Below are positions 62,072 through 64,000 of a stretch of 64,000 nt of DNA, piece by piece. The stretch spans positions 59,419 through 123,418 of the forward strand of contig NZ_JAPFGD010000011.1 of the NCBI RefSeq assembly GCF_027257175.1. The letters are read 5' to 3'. Made by a program: the position numbers and the translations under genes. The notes under the pieces are model-generated. The model was given only the letters and a program-made list of their open reading frames with translations, did not search any database and was not told where the DNA came from. Positions within the stretch are counted from its first letter, which is position 1. Every line of letters starts with the position of its first letter. This DNA comes from Castellaniella sp. S9. GTDB taxonomy: Bacteria > Pseudomonadota > Gammaproteobacteria > Burkholderiales > Burkholderiaceae_B.

Positions 62072-62761
62072 TTAGGCTCCTTTCTTGGGCGTGGCCTTGA
62101 CGGCGGGACGCACGACGATGTCGGCGTTCTTATGGCCGGGCACGGCGCCGCGGACCAGCAGCAGGCCGCGTTCGGCGTCCACGCGCACCACGTCCAGGTT
62201 CTGGACGGTGCGGGTCACGTCACCGAGGTGGCCCGACATTTTCTTGCCGGGGAAGATGCGGCCCGGATCCTGCGCCTGGCCGATGGAGCCCGGCACGCGG
62301 TGCGAGCGCGAGTTGCCGTGCGTGGCGCGCTGGGCGCCGAAGTGGTGGCGCTTGATCGTGCCGGCGAAGCCCTTGCCGATCGTGGTGCCGGTGACGTCGA
62401 CCAGCTGGCCGACCTCGAACACGGATTCCACGGCCACCACCGAACCGGCGGTGAACTCGGCCGCGCGGGCGGGGTCCAGACGGAATTCCTTGAGGGTGCT
62501 GCCGGCCTCGATGCCGGCCTTGGCGTAATGCCCGGCCTCGGCCTTGGTCACGCGCGATGCACGACGCTCGCCATAGGCGAGTTGAATCGCCGCATAGCCG
62601 TCGATTTCGGGCGTCTTGACCTGGGCGACGCGATTGTTGGACACATCCAGCACAGTGACCGGGATGGACTCGCCTTCCTCGGTAAAGATGCGGGTCATGC
62701 CAACCTTGCGTCCCACGAGCCCAAGGCGCCAGGCCGCGGGCGTAGGTGTCGGATTCGACAT
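62072..62761 (-). CDS. rplC: 50S ribosomal protein L3
   Basis: A 229-residue L3: [63 protein letters not shown] 62761 is preceded by GGAGAAAACA; the frame is open 36 bases further. It is the first gene of this S10 block because rpsJ is transcribed separately upstream. Confidence 0.97.
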   Translation of the reverse strand: MSNPTPTPAAWRLGLVGRKVGMTRIFTEEGESIPVTVLDVSNNRVAQVKTPEIDGYAAIQLAYGERRASRVTKAEAGHYAKAGIEAGSTLKEFRLDPARAAEFTAGSVVAVESVFEVGQLVDVTGTTIGKGFAGTIKRHHFGAQRATHGNSRSHRVPGSIGQAQDPGRIFPGKKMSGHLGDVTRTVQNLDVVRVDAERGLLLVRGAVPGHKNADIVVRPAVKATPKKGA

Positions 62762-62874
62762 TGTTTTCTCCGGGGGGTGTTTCCCCACAGTTTTCATTCC
62801 CGACTACGATTGGCCGGGGCTAGGAATACTACGATACTGCGCGCTTTTCGCCGAAATATACGGGAAAGCTCTTG

Positions 62875-62903
62875 ATCATAACATAGGAGGAACAGGCAAG
62901 CAA
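62875..62903 (-). promoter_or_regulatory. Predicted sigma-70 promoter of the rplC-rpsQ block
   Basis: TTGCTT at complement(62898..62903), 17-base spacer, TATGAT at complement(62875..62880). Start near 62868, leaving a leader of about 107 bases before rplC, a possible place for L4 control. Confidence 0.7.
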
Positions 62904-62938
62904 TGGTTTGCGCCGACCGAACCTGCGGGGATCAATAG

Positions 62939-62965
62939 TGCCCGGCGTACCGCTGACGCCGGGCA
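62939..62965. terminator. Hairpin after ridA
   Basis: TGCCCGGCGT (62939-62948) is perfectly complementary to ACGCCGGGCA (62956-62965), loop 7. It lies 35 bases past the ridA stop and just before the rplC promoter. No T-run follows, so termination efficiency is uncertain. Confidence 0.5.
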
Positions 62966-62999
62966 GTCGGCCCTTTGAGTGGTGCGATGCCCTGCTGGC

Positions 63000-63347
63000 T
63001 CACACCGCTGCAGTGATGATGACTTCGAACTTGTAGCCCGGATCGGCCAAGGCAGCCTGGCCCGTCGCGCGGGCCGGCGGATTGGCGGGATCGATCCAGG
63101 CCTCCCAGACGGCATTCATCGCGGCAAAGTCGGCCATGTCGGCCAGCCAGATCGTGGCGGCCAGAATCCGCGACTTGCTGCTGCCCGTCGCCGCCAGCAA
63201 TCGCTCGACTTCAGCCAGGGCGCTGCGGACCTGGTCCTGAAGGCCCTCGCCGAGATTGCCGGTCTGGCCCGCCAGATAAACCGTTTGCCCATGGACCACG
63301 GCCTGGCTCATGCGTGCGCCGGGTTCGATGCGCTGGATAGTCGTCAT
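63000..63347 (-). CDS. RidA/YjgF-family protein
   Basis: A 115-residue RidA-fold protein: MTTIQRIEPGARMSQAVVHG, VYLAGQTGNLGEGLQDQVRS, AATIWLADMADFAAMNAVWE, and ARATGQAALADPGYKFEVII, containing the Arg that binds the carboxylate in active RidA. Family members hydrolyse reactive enamines/imines. AGGA precedes the ATG at 63347. Its place between rpsJ and rplC is unusual. Confidence 0.88.
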   Translation of the reverse strand: MTTIQRIEPGARMSQAVVHGQTVYLAGQTGNLGEGLQDQVRSALAEVERLLAATGSSKSRILAATIWLADMADFAAMNAVWEAWIDPANPPARATGQAALADPGYKFEVIITAAV

Positions 63348-63437
63348 GTGTACGTCCTGAATATGTGAGAAAACAAAGGGATATTGGCACAAAATGGGCG
63401 AAACACGGGGAAATTAGGGATATCCCCAGGCCGGCAA

Positions 63438-63463
63438 CAAAAATGCCCTGCGATGCAGGGCAT
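63438..63463 (-). terminator. Rho-independent terminator after rpsJ
   Basis: Perfect 9-bp stem ATGCCCTGC (63443-63451) with GCAGGGCAT (63455-63463), three-base loop, followed on the - strand by TTTTTGTT. Ends the tuf-rpsJ transcript and isolates rpsJ from rplC. Confidence 0.9.
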
Positions 63464-63485
63464 TCTCGTGTGAAGATCGCGGTAT

Positions 63486-63797
63486 TTACTGCAGCGCGAT
63501 CTCGACATCCACGCCGGCGGGCAGATCGAGGCGCATCAGGGCGTCCACGGTCTTGTCGGTGGGATCGACGATGTCCATCAGGCGCTGGTGCGTGCGCATT
63601 TCGAACTGGTCGCGCGAGGTCTTGTTGACGTGCGGCGAGCGCAGCACGTCGTAGCGGCGAATGCGCGTGGGCAGCGGCACCGGGCCCCGCACCACGGCGC
63701 CCGTGCGCTTGGCGGTGTCGACGATCTCGGCAGCCGACTGGTCGATCAGCTTGTAGTCAAACGCCTTGAGGCGGATGCGGATTTTCTGGTTTTTCAT
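63486..63797 (-). CDS. rpsJ: 30S ribosomal protein S10
   Basis: A 103-residue S10/Nus[61 protein letters not shown]. Also a transcription antitermination factor. Follows tuf by 57 bases and has its own terminator, so it belongs to the str-type transcript here. Confidence 0.98.
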   Translation of the reverse strand: MKNQKIRIRLKAFDYKLIDQSAAEIVDTAKRTGAVVRGPVPLPTRIRRYDVLRSPHVNKTSRDQFEMRTHQRLMDIVDPTDKTVDALMRLDLPAGVDVEIALQ

Positions 63798-63821
63798 GGG
63801 AATCCCTAAAGAACGAATTCG

Positions 63822-63842
63822 GGCGGGGGGCGCGCCCCCGCC
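63822..63842. other. Hairpin between tuf and rpsJ
   Basis: GGCGGGGG (63822-63829) pairs with CCCCCGCC (63835-63842), loop of five. No T-run, so read-through into rpsJ is expected. Confidence 0.45.
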
Positions 63843-63854
63843 AGGCCATCAAAA

Positions 63855-64000
63855 TTACTTGATGATTTTGGCAACGACGCCGGCGCCCACGGTGCGGCCA
63901 CCCTCGCGGATGGCAAAGCGCAAGCCCTCCTCCATGGCGATCGGCGCAATCAGGCTCACCTTCATCGACACGTTGTCGCCCGGCAGCACCATCTCCTTGT
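63855..64000 (-). CDS. tuf: Elongation factor Tu, C-terminal end (rest outside window)
   Basis: The last 48 residues of EF-Tu: [47 protein letters not shown], the third beta-barrel domain. The 5' part lies beyond the window. Gene order tuf-rpsJ matches the str operon of related bacteria. Confidence 0.97.
   Translation of the reverse strand, partial: KEMVLPGDNVSMKVSLIAPIAMEEGLRFAIREGGRTVGAGVVAKIIK

Overview
The window comes from a high-GC betaproteobacterium, most likely a member of the Alcaligenaceae (Bordetella/Achromobacter relatives). The evidence is gene order: mlaFEDAC, an ABC exporter, ibaG, murA, the his operon, HIT protein and tatABC run on one strand, and the tuf-rpsJ / S10 / spc / alpha ribosomal genes run on the other. 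The genus cannot be fixed from the sequence alone. No tRNA, rRNA, CRISPR array or intact insertion sequence was found.

Region 1 (1-8545, + strand) is the 3' part of a catecholate siderophore operon: entE (5' end missing), a free-standing aryl carrier protein, a four-domain EntF-type NRPS whose adenylation pocket reads as serine, a YncE-like propeller lipoprotein, entC, an isochorismatase without carrier domain, and entA. Nearly all genes overlap by 4-11 bases, so this is one translationally coupled unit, predicted to build a 2,3-dihydroxybenzoyl-serine (enterobactin-type) product. Region 2 (8546-15041) holds an AT-rich spacer with a terminator and a 17-base inverted repeat, then gltBD (glutamate synthase).

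Region 3 (15051-22509) is an envelope redox and sensing block. A pepSY-response regulator-histidine kinase operon diverges from a ferric-reductase-like flavocytochrome, a secreted DUF2271 protein carrying a TGAS motif, and ApbE (FMN transferase). Facing them is an ECF sigma / zinc-finger anti-sigma / CnrX-like periplasmic protein operon plus a DnrO-like secreted protein. Two matching ECF-type promoters (GGAACTTTT-N13-GTT) and a tandem repeat of OmpR-family spacing can be read. This is the least ordinary region.

Region 4 (22587-37301, + strand) is the mla lipid-transport operon (no mlaB seen), a two-gene ABC exporter, ibaG, murA, histidine biosynthesis (hisGDBHAFIE, without hisC), a HIT protein and tatABC. 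Region 5 (37302-39754, - strand) is cutA-dsbD.

Region 6 (39886-64000) carries the ribosomal genes on the - strand in four transcription blocks separated by readable terminators and promoters: tuf-rpsJ | ridA | rplC-rpsQ | rplN-...-secY-infA-rpmJ-rpsM-rpsK-rpsD-rpoA-rplQ. The S10 and spc blocks are pushed about 9 kb apart by a small conserved gene, a LapD-like c-di-GMP receptor and a + strand fatty acid/aldehyde catabolism operon (aldehyde dehydrogenase, fadE, fadD). The end of that operon (56735-57449) is a scar of gene fragments containing a 36-base inverted copy of part of fadD.
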